Positions 52,323 through 64,000 of a DNA stretch of 64,000 nt are shown here, in pieces. The translations under genes and the position numbers were made by a program. Below the pieces are notes generated by a model. The model had not been told where the DNA came from, searched no databases, and was given only the letters and a program-made list of their open reading frames with translations. Source of the DNA: Sarcocystis neurona (taxonomy: Eukaryota; Apicomplexa; Conoidasida; Eucoccidiorida; Sarcocystidae); NCBI GenBank assembly GCA_000727475.1, contig KL647294.1, forward strand, positions 3,526,168 to 3,590,167, given 5' to 3'. The number at the start of each line of letters is the position of its first letter. The stretch's first letter is position 1.

Positions 52323-55300
52323 ATATGTGTGCATGTATGAGTGTATTTAGGCATACGTGTACGTAGCTGCAGGCTGATGACGCATGGGTGTATATGTATC
52401 TATGTATGCATATATATATACATGTATACATATGTATATCATTCTACATAGGTATGAACGTGTGTGCAGACGTATACATTTATTTATATACACATATATA
52501 CATGTAGACGCACGCATACGTGACTATACATTAGTGCCATATATATATATACCAACGTAGACGTTGGAATCCTTTCCATCAGTGACACACATAGATATGT
52601 GTATGTGTGTGAGATTGATGGCGGGGTACCGTTTTGTAGAGCGTCGGAGTCAGAGATGAAGGCAGCGGTGAGCTGCAGGACGAGAGCGGGATCTTCTGAG
52701 CGGACGTGAAGAGTTATATCGCTTGCGGGGTTATCGTAGTTAAGGAAGAAACTTTTGCGGGTCCGTCCTCCCCAGAAGAAGTCCTCAAGCGACAGCTGCA
52801 GCGTCTCTCCGAACGCAAGCTCTTGAAAAGGATCTGCCCTGTCCGAAGTTACTTCGATCGAAAAGTCGATCTCTCGCCACTGCTGCAGTCCTGCATGCAC
52901 GCATGTATACGCGTCTGTGCACGTGGGCGTGGGGGGGAGCAGCGCAGCTCACACTTCTACACGCGAAGGAATGTTCAAAAAGTGCTTCCGCCAACAAAAG
53001 ATAAAAAAAGACGTGTCCACCACCCCAGCGGGGGCAAACATTTATGCGTGTTTGTCTTCCGCTCCGTCCTTCGCCAAGAGGAAGCCAAAGACATGTCCAC
53101 ACCTACGAACCTGCGCACCATCTCTGGAAGTCGGCCCCTCCCCCGCCACGGCCCGCGACCGCCTCTCCGCCGCAATTCTCCCTCTCTTCGACATCGCGAA
53201 ACGCTCTCACGCACACGCCTGCATGTCTGTATGGATGTATATATATACATCTATATGTATAGAGATGTAAACGTATACATTCCATATATACGTATACAGA
53301 GAGAGACAGATACGGAGATACGAATATACCCATACACATACACATATACCTCTATGGAAGCCACATATATACACACTTCTTTCTCTTTCGTCCTGTCTCG
53401 CAAATCTATACTAGGTATAGAGTTGTAGCCACCCAGTTGTATATATCGACACATCCATCGTCTAAAGAGGCACGCATATGTGCACACCCATATATATATA
53501 TGTGTACGAGGAGATATGAAGTTCATATAAATACACGTGCATATACACCTGCATTGGTGTACGCACACATAGATACATATATATCTCTACACGCATTAAA
53601 TCACACATATGCATATATACGTAGGCACACATATGTAGGAGTACACGCGATTGCGCAAGTTTACACCGAGCAGAAAACACCCCCAGACAGATATGATACC
53701 CTCTTGACGTTGCCCGAGTGCATGCAGTCTCTTTGCTTACTTTCCCCCATCAGGCCCCCACACATGCAGACCTTTCTTCTCCTTTAACAGCTTCTACGCG
53801 TGTGCCCCCTCCACACGTCCTTCTCCCTGTCTCTGTGTCTCGTCTCCTGTCCCCGTCTCTGCTGTCTCCCTGCACGTGGCCGCCTCTGCACCCCTGCCGC
53901 TGCCCGTCTCTCGGTCAGAGTTGCAGAGACCCCCTCTGCCTTCCGGGGGGAATTCCCCCATCACATCTGTCGTCTTCTGTTCTCCCCCTTCTACAAAAAC
54001 ATCTACTGGCGTATATCTCTCGGCAACTGCCTTTTCTTCCCAGCGCCGGCCACTGCGTCGAGACACACATGTGTCTGCGTGCCTCCCCTACTTGCGTCGT
54101 TCTCTTCTCTCAGTCAAAAAGACAGAGGACGACACCTTCACGTAAAAAATCGATGAAGAAAGGAAGAAAGGGTAAATTAGTTTTCTCCGGTTCTCTACTG
54201 CATGTAAAAGTTCTCCCTGTCTTTCTCTCTCTCATCTCACCGTATACGCACCGGTCTCTCTCTCTGCAAATATATATAAAGATACAGATATAGTTACCTG
54301 CTGCAGCGTGCCCGTCAAAGACACTGATAAGAAGTTGACAGGCATCTAAAGGATAGTAAATTCCTTCTCTTCGTAGCTGCTGGACAGGTAGTCCTTCTGC
54401 TTCTTCCATGTTAGAAGGCTCGCACGCCGCTAGCCACGCGTCGTTGCTCGCCAGTCCCCGCCAGTCGTTCCCTGCGCCGCCAGCAGGACGGCCGCGACAG
54501 GCACAGCAGCAGCAGCAGAAACAGCAGTTCCCTCAGCAGAGACGTATTAGCAGAGGCAGGCGCTACACTCGCAGCGGCGGCCGCAGCACAGCAGCAGCAG
54601 CAGAGCCCGCACCACCAGCGCACGAGCGGCACGAGCCAGACGGCGGCGGTCACGATAAGGCAGTGGCAAGGAAGAGGGGGGTTGTAGCCGCAGCAACAGC
54701 CGGACGAACTCACCAGTAACGGCAGCAGCGACACGTGGAAAGCAGCAGCAACAGCACGGAGTAGCAGCAGAAGTGGCCGCACGCCGGGATAGCAGCAGCC
54801 CGATCGCAGCAGCGGAAGCAGCGGAAATAGGACCGCGGGATGTCTCACACCAGCAAAAGTAGAATATACGCGGCCCTGTCCCTACATAAAGGTGTATATA
54901 TTCTGCTAACACAAGGGAACACAGGAAAGTACATACACACTTGTGCAGATGAAATTTCCAGCAGGCAAAGGAACAGGCACACGTGTGTGTGTAGAGACAT
55001 ATTTATATATAGAAGAAGAGAGTAGAAAAAAAGACCATATATACAGATGTAGGCGCATACACCAGTACATATATATATATATACGTGTGAGCCGAAATTT
55101 TACGAGTATACATATACCCGTCTACGTCAGAATGCTCCTACACACATCGAGTTGGGTTTCGACGATTAACATATCGCCAGCGCAAGACTCAACAGCGAGG
55201 CCTACAATATAAATATACGCGCACTCACACATATATATGTATATGTACGTATTTGCATGCACGCGTCTATATACGTATACACGCATAAACACATAAATAT

Positions 55301-58300
55301 ATATATATATATATATATATGTATACGTATACATGCACACGTGTATATAGTATACGCAAATCCACATAGATCGACATGTATGGAAGCGTGTACATACGCA
55401 TGCACCTCTTTGTAAAAGTATACACGTATACATATATCTATCTATCTATATATATATATATATACATGTACATTTATATATAGGCACGTACGTATGCACG
55501 CACACGTGAATATACCTACGCATGCAGATGTGTGTGTGCTGCAAGCATGAATGGCCTTCCTCCCATACGTGTCACGAGGCAAAGTAGTACTGCATTGTCT
55601 GTCTGCCGGTCTGTGTCTCCGTCTCTCTCTCTGTATCTGCGCATGCTGAAGATAGGCCGTACGCAAATTTACATAGCTGCTGGATACACGTAGATGGAGC
55701 AGTAGCGGGTAAAGAATTCAAGAGAAAGAGAGAAGAGGTTGCGAGAGTCTCCGAGAGACGGTGACTCGTGCCGGGGCGCCTACGAATGTACAAGATCAAG
55801 CTGCGAGAAGCTTCTGCTGGGTCGTGGCGGAGCCGCCGCACGAAGAACGGCAGCTGCTGCTGCTGCGAGACAGCAAGAGAAGACGACCGTCGGCTGCTGC
55901 CGTCGCCGCTGTTGCTGCGGTCACTGCTGTCGCTGCTGGTGTTGCTGTCGCTGCTGTCGCTGCTGTCGCTGCTGCTGGTGCGGCTGGGGAGCGAGGAAGC
56001 GGCGCTGCTGCGCGGTGGCGCAGCCGTCGCAGGAGAGAAGAAGCCCCTCGCAGAGAAGCAGGCCTGCACGTACACGTCTACTATGTCGAAGAACGGAGTA
56101 ACTTTTAGGAGAAACAGCTGCTGCTGCGGCCGGCGGAGATCTGCTGCCGGCGCCGCCCTGGCAGCCTCGCGCTCCCCTTCCTCCCCTCCCGCGCCAGCAG
56201 CAGCGGCGGCGGGCGGCCAAGAAGAAGACGCAGCAGCAGAGGCAGCGGCAGCATTGCCGGGAGCGGCCGCCCCCCCACTAGAGGAGTCGGAGACAGCAAG
56301 ACGTTCACCGAGATTAGAGGCGCGGGGAGGAGTCACCCACGTGAAGTACGCAGGAGACGCACTTGTGACTGTCGCTTTCTCTGGGAAGTTGAATCGCAGC
56401 TGGCGAACGCGTCTCGTCTCCTCGAACGCAGGCAAAACGGATACTTTGAACGAGTACCAACACCTGGTGCTGCTGCTGCTGCCTTCTGCTGACGGACGCA
56501 GCTGCGGGTCCCACACCTGCAGCAAAGAAAAAGACGGAGAAAAAGAAGAAGCAGCAGCAGCAGCAAAGGCAGCACTGCACCCACACACGCGCCCTCCACA
56601 CGGACCGCAACAGCTGCAGGTCAAGCAACAGCAGCAGCAGCAGGAGCGACGGGGAAACCCCCCGACGACGAAAAGCGTCGACAGCAGGACCCGTAGCAGC
56701 AGCTCGACCAGCAGCAGCAAGAAGGGGAAGGGAAAGATGTGCGTCAGCGTCAGCAGCAGGGGACGACTGGCCGCAGGAGCAGCAGCTGCCGAGTGGCCAG
56801 AGTAACTCCCCAGCAGTCGGCGACAATCCCGTGCTGCTGCAGCAGTTCTCTCCTCCCTCGTTCACACCGAGACCCCGTGGCGCTGCAACAGCGGCAGTTT
56901 CTTGAAAAACTCAAACTGCCGTCCATCGCGTGAATACAGACATGTATACGCTGCGAAAATATGCAACGGTAGGTACCCACACACGCATAGAAGAACACGT
57001 GTGTTCATCTCTCTGTCTACGTATCTTTGGTACTGGTGTATACACACGTTCAGGAATATGCATATATATATATATATATGTAATATTCATGGGTCTTTCA
57101 TATATAAGTATATGTACACACACACACACACACAAAACATATGCACCTATATATACGCATATATATATAGATACATACGTACATTATATTGATATACATA
57201 TATATATATATATAATATACACACATATATACATATATATAAAAACACATATATACGTATACATATGTACACGTTGTGCGTGTGCTACTACGTACATGCG
57301 TGGAGTTGTTTCAATCTTTTACGTGTCAATATTTATATATATATATATATATTATACACATATGGATACGTAGATATACAAATACATTCGCACATATACA
57401 TATATATATACAGTGGTCGGAAAATGACGTAAACAGGTAGACTTTGTGGAGTGTTTAACGTGCGAACACGTGAGAGGGCAGCAATCGGTTAAAGGGACTA
57501 TAAATCTACACACACACACACAGCTTTCCCGGTTTCGCTTTGTGTCCCTTTTTTTGTTTTCTTCTCCCTTAATTTCCCCCTTCCTTCTTTTTCTCTTGCT
57601 GCGTCTGTGGCGCTCTTTCTTGCCGTGTCGCTATCATTCGTTGGAGACGCAGACGGAGGAGACGCCGCCACCACGCGTGGAGAAGTCCGCAGAGACGCCG
57701 CGCCATTTCGGCTGCAAGACAGCGTGTGGGGTGGTGGTAGACGCACCAAAAAAAAGAACCGCCCATCCGGCGTCCAGGCGTGCGCGGCATCTTCTGCTGC
57801 TGCTCCTCCTCTTCCTTCTCCTTCTGGTGCGTCACTGCCGTTGCCGCGTTGTGCCGTGTGCCTCCTGGAGCTACTGTCGCCGCGGCCCGTGCTGCTGCTG
57901 CTGCTCCTGCTGCTGCCGTCTCGGCGCGGGAGGCGCAGCTGGCGAGCCGCGGGCCAGGGGAACGACTCAACGGCGCCGCCAGGCCAGCGGACTCCGAGAG
58001 ACGGCTGGCAGCTAAGCGAGGCAATGGAGAGTTGTAGCACCGCCTCGGTGTCGCGCTGCACCACCTCCGTCCCCGCGTAAAACTCGTAGAGGACTTCGCT
58101 TCCCGCCCACAGCACGCCGACGTGCGGCACTCCTTCGACCGCAGGATTCACCAGCGCGGACCGCGTGGGCTGCTGCCGGACCGACAAGACGAAGACCTGC
58201 TCCACGTCTGCTGTAACGTCGATTCGCAGGGCGCACCGCGCGTCGCCGCTGCCCCCTCCTCCTCCTGCAGAAAGAGAAGAACCCCCGCCCCCCACCCCGC

Positions 58301-61300
58301 GGCGCTTCGGGTTCACAGCTCCTCCTCCTCCTCCTTTTCTGGCTGCTGCCGGAAAGTCTCGCTCGCCTCTCGCTCTCGCTGCTTCTTCTTCTTCGGGGGA
58401 GCCTGCTGCTGCAGCAGACGCCGTCTCGGTGCCACGACCTTCCGTCGGCGCGCCTCCTCCCTCCCCTGCCGGAGCCCCTGCTGCTCTTCGCTTGTCTGAC
58501 GGCCGCAGCAGCAGCCACAGCGCCCACGTGGTGGAGACACGGCAGGACAGCAGCAACAGCGAAACGGGTTTGTGCTGCTGAAGCCCCGGGAAGACGCACG
58601 TATCGAGACAGAATTGCACGCAGTCTCAAACATAAAAAGCGAATCGTTCTTGTACCTAAAGCAGCGTTGCGTAGACCCACACATGCGTCTACTTTTTTGC
58701 AACACATGCCGCTCGACAAAATAGAGACAGAGATGCTTGCTGTGCCTGGGAAACCGAGCCCTGCCCAGGTAGTCACACACGCACGCTCACCCGCTTATAT
58801 ACATATATATGTGCACATACACATATATATATATATACATATATATACATATATATATATATTTATGTGTATATATACTTACGTATGTGTATACATATAC
58901 ATGCATGCATATATACATATTATATGTGTGTGTAGCTGGATGTTTACTCTGGAAGCATGTATCTATACATTCTTGTCTATTCACACAGATGTTCACTACA
59001 CAGAGACATCATGAAGGGACCCAACTACGCAGATCTTCCTGCAGCTGCCCCCACCTTCATCTGTGTGGGCAGCAGTGCCTCAGACGAGAAAACAGGCGCG
59101 TGTCCGCGCACACACACATATATATATATATGTGTTCACATATATACATGTGTATGTATATATATATATATATATAAACATAAATGTATACACATACACA
59201 TATATATGAATACATATGTGTGTATATATATAGATACGTACACGTCTACGCAGGTGTAGAGGCACCGAAAGCGAGAAGACACACCCCAAGGACCGGAGGC
59301 ACACGAGTGCATGCAAAGAGCGTTGGAGAGGTATCGCAAGAAGCGGAGGCCCTCAGTCGAGCCTGCTCCTGCAGAAAGGCAGTCGCAAAGCAGCAGAAGC
59401 AACACTAGCGGCAACAGCCGCAGAGACAGGAGAGACAGGGAAGGAATGGCAGCGCGGCGCTGGCGCGATGAAGAAAGACGGGCAGCCGCAGGGCAGCCCG
59501 CAGTCGCATCAACAGCAACTGCGGCAAAGGCAGGAGCAGTCGGAGCGTCCACGCTTCGGATAGCAGCGGCGCTGCCACCAACGAATGGACGAAGCAGCAA
59601 TTCTGCCAGACGAGGAGGAGAGGAAACGGGAGCTGCTGGGGAGGCAGGAGCACGGCGGGCGCAGCGTTACAGCAGCAGCAGCGATACAGAGGAGCGTAGC
59701 TAATGTCCAGCAGCAGCCAGTGGCGGAGGTTCGTGTGCTGGGAAGTGTTCGCCGACGGTGTTGCCGGGTGTCCGTGCAGCCTGGGGTGTACATACACACC
59801 GAACCCTTGGAGTGGCAGCGACAGCAGCGAGGCGGTAGCAGCAGGAGCGCCAGTAGCGAGGCGGTAGCAGCAGCAGCGGCAGCAGCAGGAGCAGCAGCAG
59901 CAAGAGCACCGGCACCGAGGCAGTGGGCGCGTGACTTACTTGCAGGCGATACGGAAGAGGCCCCACTTCCTGCTCCTGCCGCATGCAATTGAAGAAGGTG
60001 TGTTTCTCTTGGAAATGAGCAGCCGAGCACGGCCTGGCGCCTGCGGATATCGGCGCCTTCTATTTTCAGTTGGTGCTGCGTCACCGCTGACATCCACCAC
60101 TGCGCCCTGCCGTGCTGAAGCGGCGTCAGGTCGAAGAGAATTCTCCGCTGCCCCACTGCCGCGTATACGCTCAGTTCCTCCTTGCTCTCCACTGCAGCAG
60201 AGCAGCAGCAGCACTACAGCAGACACGCGCAGATTGCCTGAGCTTTTCAGTAGCGCATAAGAAAAAGCAGCAGGAGCAGCAGCAGCAACAAAAAAGCGGC
60301 GCCCGAGGTGGTTTCCCTGCAGCAGCAGGATCAGCACGAGTCAGATGCAGCAGCACCGCCAGCACCGCAAGCGCACAGGAGCAGCGTAAATTACAGACGA
60401 CTGAGGGGAAGCAGCAGGAGCGAGATGCAGGAGCAGCAGCGGGAACAAGATGCAGCAGCAGCGGAAACGAGGTGAAGCAGCAGCAGCGGCAGAAATGAGG
60501 TGGAACAGCAGCAGGAATGAGACGCAGCAGCAGCACCAGGAATGCGATGCAGCAGCAGTAGCAGGAATGCGACGCAGCAGCAGAGACAGCAGTGACAGGC
60601 AGGAGCAGCTACCCTCTGCAGGAGTCGTCGGGTGCTGCAGTACAGCAGTGACAAGGTGTCGCAGCGTCAGTTAGAGACAGCAGCAGTAGCGCAAGTCAAG
60701 CACACCAGGGGCGCCGGCAGCAGGAGTGGCCAAAGTATGTCCCAGGCAAAGGAACTAACAGTGGCAGCTGCTTAGCCAGTCGCTGCTGCAGCTGCAGATC
60801 TGCGCAGCAATTTTCGAAGGGGGAAGAGCAGCAGAGCAGCAAGTGGAGTCTGCTCGTGTCACTTTAGGAAAGCAGCAGCAGCAGGTGAAGCGCGGCAGCA
60901 GCAGCAGGAGCAGCAGAACAGGCGGCAGCCGCCGCACGAAGGCGGCAGCAGCGGCGGGGGGGTAGCAGCAACAGCACTCGTGGCAGCACTGCCGTGAGGC
61001 CGCCGCGTCCCTGTCGCACCAGCAACGAGGAGAGAATTTGCTGCAAGAGAAGAAAAGAAGCCGGCAGCAACGGCAGCGTGCGATGCCGTGAGTCGGTGGG
61101 GTCGCTCTTCAAAGAGACCAGGAGTGTCCCTGGTGGAGAATAAAAGGAAGGAAGGGAAGAAAAAAAGAGAGGTTCATGCAAAAGTGAAGAGATTACATCG
61201 GAAAACGCCTTCGCGCTTGAGCCAATAACGTACATCCGTATTCGGGCACGCTCCCGTACTCACGCACGTATACACGTGTATATACACATCTATCCATCCA

Positions 61301-63656
61301 CCTATATGCCTATATGCAGCACCACCTACGGGCATCACATGTAGATACATTTATATATATATATGTATGTACGTACATACATATAGATATATGAATATAT
61401 ATATGTGTATGCACGCACTTATTCAGCAACCGTACGGGCGCGTATGTCTACATACACGTCTTCCGCTCCATCCGTACTTAGACGTTTCAAAGGGTGTGTC
61501 GCAGGTTTTATCTGCCTAAAGTGAAAACCGTTTAGAAACAGAAGACGTACGCGTGTTTACACATATACGTATATATATATATATACGTAGATGCACACAG
61601 CGCAGTGTTCACAACTAGACAGGTACTCACATACATATATATATATATATGAGTATATCAATACGTACGAGGACGTACACGTCTAGAAATGGAAGAAGCA
61701 CGCCACTTTATACAAAGTGACATATATATATATATGTGTAGATGTACACAGCGCAAAATCCACAAATAGAGAGGTACTCACAGATATATATATATATATA
61801 CGCGTGTGTGGGAGGATGTACAGACGGGTATACGGGTACGCGTAGGGCAGAGTTGCTGGGCTCAGCAGTTTTACAGATATACACAGACGTTAATACACAC
61901 GAGGTTCCTACACAAATATATAAATACACGTATATACATAGAGGGATGGGTACCCTACGCGGCTATGTATATATACGCATATAAATACATACTGGGATGA
62001 GTATCCTGCATGTACATATATATATATATGTATATGTAGGGGATGGGTAGCTACGCGAGCAGAGACATTTACATACATATATATATATATATGGGAAGGG
62101 GTGTCGTACACGAATATATACGCCTATGTACATATACGTGTAGGGATGAGTATCCTACGCGAATATAGATCAACACATATATATGGGGCAAGTACCTACG
62201 CGGGGATATATACATTCATATATATATATATATATATATATGAATACATAGATGAAGGCGGGGGATTCTACGCGACTATAGATCAGCATATGTATATACA
62301 TATATAGTGATGGGTGTCAAGTCTAGTGATGGATATCCTAGACGAATATATACATAAACGGGAAGGGGTATCCTACACGAATACATACAGCTCTATATGT
62401 GCGTATAGGTGTATACAGATGGCAACTTTGTGCGAATATGCATGCATATATATAGGGATGGGTGTCTGTCCTACGGGATTATACATATATATAGACAGAT
62501 ATGTAGGGAGGGGTATCCTACAAGAATACACATAGCAACACATTCGGAGGGGATAGCTTACACGCATATATGTAAGGATGGGTACCAGGGCGAATATATG
62601 CATATATATAGAAAGAAGTTTCGCACACAACTATACATACAAATATATACATATATATATATGTAGACATGGATGGTGCGTATGGGCCGTGGAAAAGGAA
62701 GCACCTCTTCGGACGTGTCTTTCTGTTGTAGTTGAGATACGTCGCCGATGGTGGCAGGGGACCACTTGGAGACACCTGCAGACACAGTGATGCATGCGCG
62801 AGTATATCGGCACACACAGACACCCCCAACACGGTACGGATATGAAGAATTTTGTTTGAATCTGCATGTGCGCGCGTGGGCAGCAAGAAGGGACGTACCG
62901 GTGACGATGAGGTCCTCGTCAGAAGAGGCGTCCAAGAAGCCGAAGATTTTGTTCTCCCCTGCCTTGAGATGGGACGTCGCAGTGGCTCCGGCAGCAGAAG
63001 CAGCAGCAGCCGCGTCGAGGACCGCGACGGCCCCCTGCTGCTGCTCCACGCGAAGAGTATACGCTTCCACGGGGTGCTCGGCTGCTTGTACGAGAACGTA
63101 GTAGACGCAGCAGCCTCTCACCTCGACAACAGCCGCGCTGCAGTACGTCCGCGCGAGCCACGACCGTGCAGCAATAAACACCGTGCTCCGCCTGCGGCGT
63201 TGGTGCGTCCTGCGTCCGCTGCCGCTGCTCCTTTCTTCGCTGAGGGGCGACGCGGTCGACGCCCACAAGTGGCCTCCGGGCGCAGCCGACACGCCCCGCT
63301 TCGCGTGTACGTACACCTCTGCGTCGCCGACGGCTTCCGCTTAAAACAGACACCGCGCAGCAGCACACCCTTCGTGACCGCGCCAACAGCAGCAGCAGCA
63401 CCCACAGGCGGAGCAGCTGCAGCAGCAGCACCACCGCCACGACGCAGCACTCCACAAAGAGACAAGTGTCTTGCTATGCGTCTCTCCTCAGAAGAAGAAG
63501 CAGTAGCAGACTGCCTGTGTACCTTCGGCGCATAGAAGCGTCTAAATCTTGAGAATTGCTGCGCGTCTACGCAGACGCCGCAAGATAGAAATCGGGCCAC
63601 GCCGTGTGCCCGTACGTACAGACACACGCATAGGCATGCCTCCCAGAAGAAAAGAA
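39609..63656 (-). CDS. giant type I membrane protein with recurring beta-rich modules (at least 20 exons; 5' end outside the window)
   Basis: Proposed exons in transcript order: 63656-63523, 63339 (or 63316)-62899, 62775-62669, 61129-60938, 60191-59940, 59060-59002, 58577-57747, 56516-55673, 54471-54298, 54026-53892, 52890-52630, 51532-51411, 50215-50001, 47936-47054, 45739-45670, 44104-43911, 42001-41685, 41582-41488, 40529-40340 and 39879-39609. From the fourth exon on, every junction is GT-AG and phase-compatible. Together they encode about 1,900 residues. A module recurs: an Asp-x-(Val/Leu)-x-Val strand such as [21 protein letters not shown] or YEVFVAP, and an aromatic strand such as FFAFEVT, IFGFLDA or FKVSV. 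YYVLVQ...AYTLRVE in exon 2 resembles the end of PPC-type beta-sandwich domains. The last exon has a hydrophobic helix and a tail of about 40 residues. I infer a secreted or endomembrane-lumen protein anchored by its C-terminus. No full-length family was recognised. It may be two or more genes; the early exon borders and the start of exon 47936 are the weakest. Confidence 0.55.
47054..47936 (-). CDS. large internal exon of the giant membrane protein
   Basis: The exon ends at a strong donor, GAG|GTAAGG. Its downstream two-thirds is clearly protein-like, with [27 protein letters not shown] and [10 protein letters not shown] strands, and ends in a Gln-rich run from CAG repeats. The first third is Leu/Pro/Phe-rich, read from a polypyrimidine tract. 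The acceptor at 47,937 is phase-compatible, but the true start may be nearer 47,750. Confidence 0.6.
48630..49625. other. 1-kb polypurine/polypyrimidine tract
   Basis: The plus strand is almost entirely A and G with GAAGGA, GAGAAG and AGAGGAGG motifs. The transcribed minus-strand gene is pyrimidine-rich here. It lies inside the proposed 2.06-kb intron between exons 50215-50001 and 47936-47054. Long open frames on both strands here are composition artefacts. Confidence 0.7.
51626..51714. repeat. AC and TA microsatellites
   Basis: An uninterrupted AC run (51626-51653) and a TA run (51688-51714) lie close together, about 100 bp upstream, in transcript sense, of the acceptor of exon 51532-51411. 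Confidence 0.9.
52284..52320. repeat. TA microsatellite
   Basis: A nearly pure TA run of about 37 bp inside an intron of the giant membrane-protein gene. It is one of the longest of dozens of such runs in the window. Confidence 0.9.
55673..56516 (-). CDS. large internal exon of the giant membrane protein
   Basis: It opens after TTTGCTGCAG and ends at TAT|GTAAAT. Recognisable strands are [38 protein letters not shown] and LILYIRRR. A Ser/Asp-rich linker from an AGC/GAC repeat (positions about 55,925-55,985) and an Ala-rich linker lie between them. Two modules seem to be present. The plus-strand open frame across the same stretch is a by-product of the CTG repeats. Confidence 0.65.
57747..58577 (-). 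CDS. large internal exon of the giant membrane protein
   Basis: The exon has exactly 277 codons, phase 0 at both ends, between a CTTCAG acceptor and a TTG|GTGCGT donor. It begins with a beta-rich stretch ([20 protein letters not shown]), has a Gly/Ala/Glu-rich linker, and then an unrepetitive domain of about 100 residues. That domain includes [33 protein letters not shown] and VLQLSIASL. It is the most convincing coding stretch of the gene. Confidence 0.68.
60420..60600. repeat. CAG-based minisatellite
   Basis: About six degenerate copies of a 24-30 bp unit combine GCAGCAGCAG with a spacer such as GGAATGAGAC or GGAATGCGAC. The array is in the proposed intron between exons 61129-60938 and 60191-59940. 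CAG repeats here are outside coding sequence, unlike those of the plus-strand giant gene. Confidence 0.7.
61930..62600. repeat. degenerate GGGATGGGTATCCTACGCGA minisatellite
   Basis: Around 12-13 imperfect copies of a 20-25 bp core are separated by 15-50 bp of TATAC-type DNA. They begin near 61,945, 61,993, 62,039, 62,092, 62,143, 62,184, 62,255, 62,330, 62,360, 62,456, 62,508, 62,545 and 62,577. Typical variants are GGGATGAGTATCC and GGGAAGGGGTATCC. The array lies in the proposed intron 62668-61130. Confidence 0.8.
62899..63339 (-). CDS. upstream exon of the giant membrane protein
   Basis: It ends at ACCG|GTACGT. It reads GDAEVYVHA, then a low-complexity linker, then [20 protein letters not shown] and a following domain start, [20 protein letters not shown]. 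The last two resemble the end of one PPC-type domain and the start of the next. The acceptor is either TTTTAAG before 63339, which keeps the best-looking residues, or GCAGAG before 63316, which fits the phase of the preceding exon. Confidence 0.6.
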
Positions 63657-64000
63657 CTGCAAGTCCAGAGCAGAACTTCCCCTACTTGAAATAACATATG
63701 GACATGTATACACCCACGCCACACACATCCGACGTGTAACTGACGCATATAGTCTATATTTATGTGTAGAGATGTATATCGATGTACATATCTTCCGTAT
63801 ATGCATGTTTGTATGGACACACGATGTATCTTTCCTATGTATGTGTACATATGCATATATATACATATAGTAGTAGTAATAGTGGTAGACATATATATAT
63901 ATATATGTTGATATATATATATATATATATATATATATGGACACATGGTGTATCCTCCCGACGTACCTATATATATATATATATATATAGTAGTTAGTAA
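63657..64000. other. microsatellite-rich window edge
   Basis: TATAC-type and pure TA repeats (for example 63,890-63,940 and 63,968-63,990). No exon was recognised. The missing 5' end of the minus-strand giant gene must lie to the right of this stretch. Confidence 0.6.

Noticed and set aside
1..64000. tRNA, rRNA, CRISPR, insertion sequences, telomeric repeats
   Set aside because: No stretch with the expected conserved sequence or structure was recognised by eye; small RNAs could be missed.

Overview
The window looks like nuclear DNA of an apicomplexan parasite of the Eimeria type. Three things point there. Very long open frames are full of CAG-repeat-encoded homopolymers (Ala, Ser and Gln runs). 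Genes are split by GT-AG introns. Introns and spacers are packed with TA/CA microsatellites and TATAC-type minisatellites. No bacterial-style operon, rRNA, tRNA, CRISPR array or transposon was recognised. All exon borders were read by eye from splice signals, reading-frame phase and coding character. The species is not determined.

Layout. 1-2.9 kb: spacer with no supported gene. 2.9-7.6 kb, minus strand: a four-exon NADH-cytochrome b5 reductase-like gene with an N-terminal membrane anchor. 7.6-16.85 kb: a 9-kb spacer, largely free of simple repeats in its middle. 16.85-32.9 kb, plus strand: one giant gene of three huge exons (about 4,382 aa) whose phases join without a break. It carries a PIP-box-like motif at the N-terminus, an AT-hook, a charged Gln-rich helical region and several non-repetitive islands; its function is unknown but it is probably nuclear. 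35.7-38.3 kb, plus strand: a compact 12-exon gene for a topoisomerase VI subunit B-like GHKL ATPase (585 aa), in a repeat-poor block. 39.6-63.7 kb, minus strand: a 24-kb gene of at least 20 exons whose 5' end lies beyond the window. It encodes a large extracytoplasmic protein of recurring beta-rich modules ending in one transmembrane helix and a short tail. 63.7-64 kb: microsatellite.

The genes do not form an operon and share no pathway that I can see. Two have possible chromatin or DNA roles (the PIP-box/AT-hook giant and the TOP6B-like protein) and two are membrane proteins. Repeat-rich stretches alternate with repeat-poor ones, as described for Eimeria chromosomes. The two giant genes are the least explained part of the window. 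The 24-kb membrane-protein gene is the strongest candidate for something undescribed, because 17 successive exon junctions are phase-compatible although I recognise no known full-length family.
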